From NCBI GenBank assembly GCA_964350585.1, contig CAYGKC010000018.1, positions 1-21,994 on the forward strand: a stretch of 21,994 nucleotides of DNA, written 5' to 3'. Each line of letters begins with the position of its first letter. Position 1 is the stretch's first letter. Below the pieces are notes generated by a model. It had not been told where the DNA came from. It did no database searches and worked only from the letters and a program-made list of their open reading frames with translations. The DNA is from JBAYJM01 sp964350585. Lineage in GTDB: Bacteria; Patescibacteriota; Patescibacteriia; 2-01-FULL-39-33. This document shows, piece by piece, positions 21,722-21,994 of this stretch. The position numbers were made by a program, and so were the translations under genes.

Positions 21722-21949
21722 TTATTTTATTCTAAACAAGATGTCAACGAGCTTGTCAATCCTCGCTTTAGGACATTTTAACGATTCTTCTTTGATTATT
21801 TTTACAGCAAGCTTATCCAAACTGGCTCTGGCAGCCATAATTTGAGCCACTATCAAATGCGCATCTTTTTTTTCGACTATCATTTTGGATATTCCTTTGA
21901 CCTGACCCGAAATTCTATTAGCATGAAATACTGTATTTTTATCTGTCAT
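21722..21949 (-). CDS. CsoR/RcnR-family (DUF156) repressor with altered sensor residues
   Basis: A 75-residue all-helical DNA-binding protein. Asn-Arg-Ile-Ser-Gly-Gln-Val-Lys-Gly-Ile-x3-Met-Ile and Gln-Ile-x-Ala-Ala-Arg-Ala-Ser-Leu-Asp are clear family hallmarks. Aligned by hand with copper-sensing CsoR, the Cys-His-Cys copper ligands are Ala30, Glu55 and Cys59, so only the last is kept, and His31 adjoins the first. It should therefore not sense Cu(I) in the standard way. A textbook operator lies over its own promoter (21976-21994). It precedes trxA-trxB and may control them. Any divergent target gene lies beyond the window. Confidence 0.85.
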   Translation of the reverse strand: MTDKNTVFHANRISGQVKGISKMIVEKKDAHLIVAQIMAARASLDKLAVKIIKEESLKCPKARIDKLVDILFRIK

Positions 21950-21968
21950 CTTTTTTTTAATTATACAT

Positions 21969-21994
21969 ACTATAATATACCCCCTGGGGGTATA
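21969..21994 (-). promoter_or_regulatory. CsoR-type operator overlapping the repressor's promoter
   Basis: TATACCCCCTGGGGGTATA (21976-21994) is a perfect 19-bp palindrome of the C-tract/G-tract type bound by CsoR/RcnR proteins. On the minus strand it is followed by TATAGT (21969-21974), a likely -10 box about 20 nt before ATG 21949, so binding would block RNA polymerase. The -35 box would fall at or past the window edge. Confidence 0.85.

Noticed and set aside
1..21994. Possible alternative genetic code (UGA as glycine, as in some CPR lineages)
   Set aside because: The TrmB-like gene ends in TGA at its expected length, Trp is encoded by TGG, and no conserved protein requires reading through UGA.

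Overview
The window is AT-rich and uses the standard genetic code: at least one complete gene ends in TGA, and no reading frame needs UGA read as an amino acid. It looks like a member of the Patescibacteria (Candidate Phyla Radiation), probably near the Parcubacteria-type lineages. The reasons are the mix of genes (a bifunctional phosphoglucose/phosphomannose isomerase, an STT3-like GT-C protein, a winged-helix/nucleotidyltransferase-like protein beside an O-antigen-ligase-like protein, a DUF4870 protein, and a LysM/M23 peptidase) and a general lack of Shine-Dalgarno sites before housekeeping genes. Placement below phylum is not possible from this window alone.

Layout. 1-860: a lipoprotein gene with its own promoter and terminator, bracketed by a 37-bp direct repeat, then REP-like palindromes. 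892-2935 (-): gpmI and ppa. 3051-6489 (+): an operon of glucose/mannose-6-phosphate isomerase, an STT3-like membrane protein and a GT2 glycosyltransferase. 6400-7242 (-): lgt, overlapping the GT2 gene tail to tail. 7280-7701 (-): a small unknown gene with promoter and terminator. 7770-9254 (-): pyruvate kinase. 9334-10084 (-): two small membrane proteins. 10188-12138 (-): groES-groEL under a perfect CIRCE element. 12261-13528 (-): a pair of unknown membrane proteins. 13518-15729 (-): O-antigen-ligase-like and nucleotidyltransferase-like proteins. 15849-17189 (+): a LysM/M23 peptidase. 17193-17941 (+): a divergent NUDIX protein. 17935-19382 (-): rnhB and a TrmB-like regulator with candidate operators. 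19523-20286 (+): two unknown membrane proteins. 20323-21949 (-): trxB, trxA and a CsoR-family repressor with its palindromic operator at the window edge.

The most notable pattern is that two styles of gene alternate. Housekeeping genes have A/T-rich leaders of about 0-20 nt with no Shine-Dalgarno site (lgt and the gene at 9659-10084 look leaderless). Between them sit five compact units (62-638, 7280-7701, 12261-13528, 17193-17941, and about 19424-20286). Each has a sigma-70-type promoter (poorest in the fifth), a leader with a GGAG-type Shine-Dalgarno site, one or two genes of unknown or uncertain function, and a strong hairpin terminator. Four of the five code for membrane, lipoprotein or unrecognised small proteins, and the fifth for a NUDIX protein with an altered signature. 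They read as independently acquired expression cassettes slotted into gene junctions, and they are the best candidate here for an undescribed system.

Functionally, the ordinary genes cover lower glycolysis (GpmI, Pyk), pyrophosphate removal, sugar-phosphate conversion feeding a surface-glycan or glycoprotein route, lipoprotein modification (Lgt), wall remodelling, protein folding and thioredoxin redox control.
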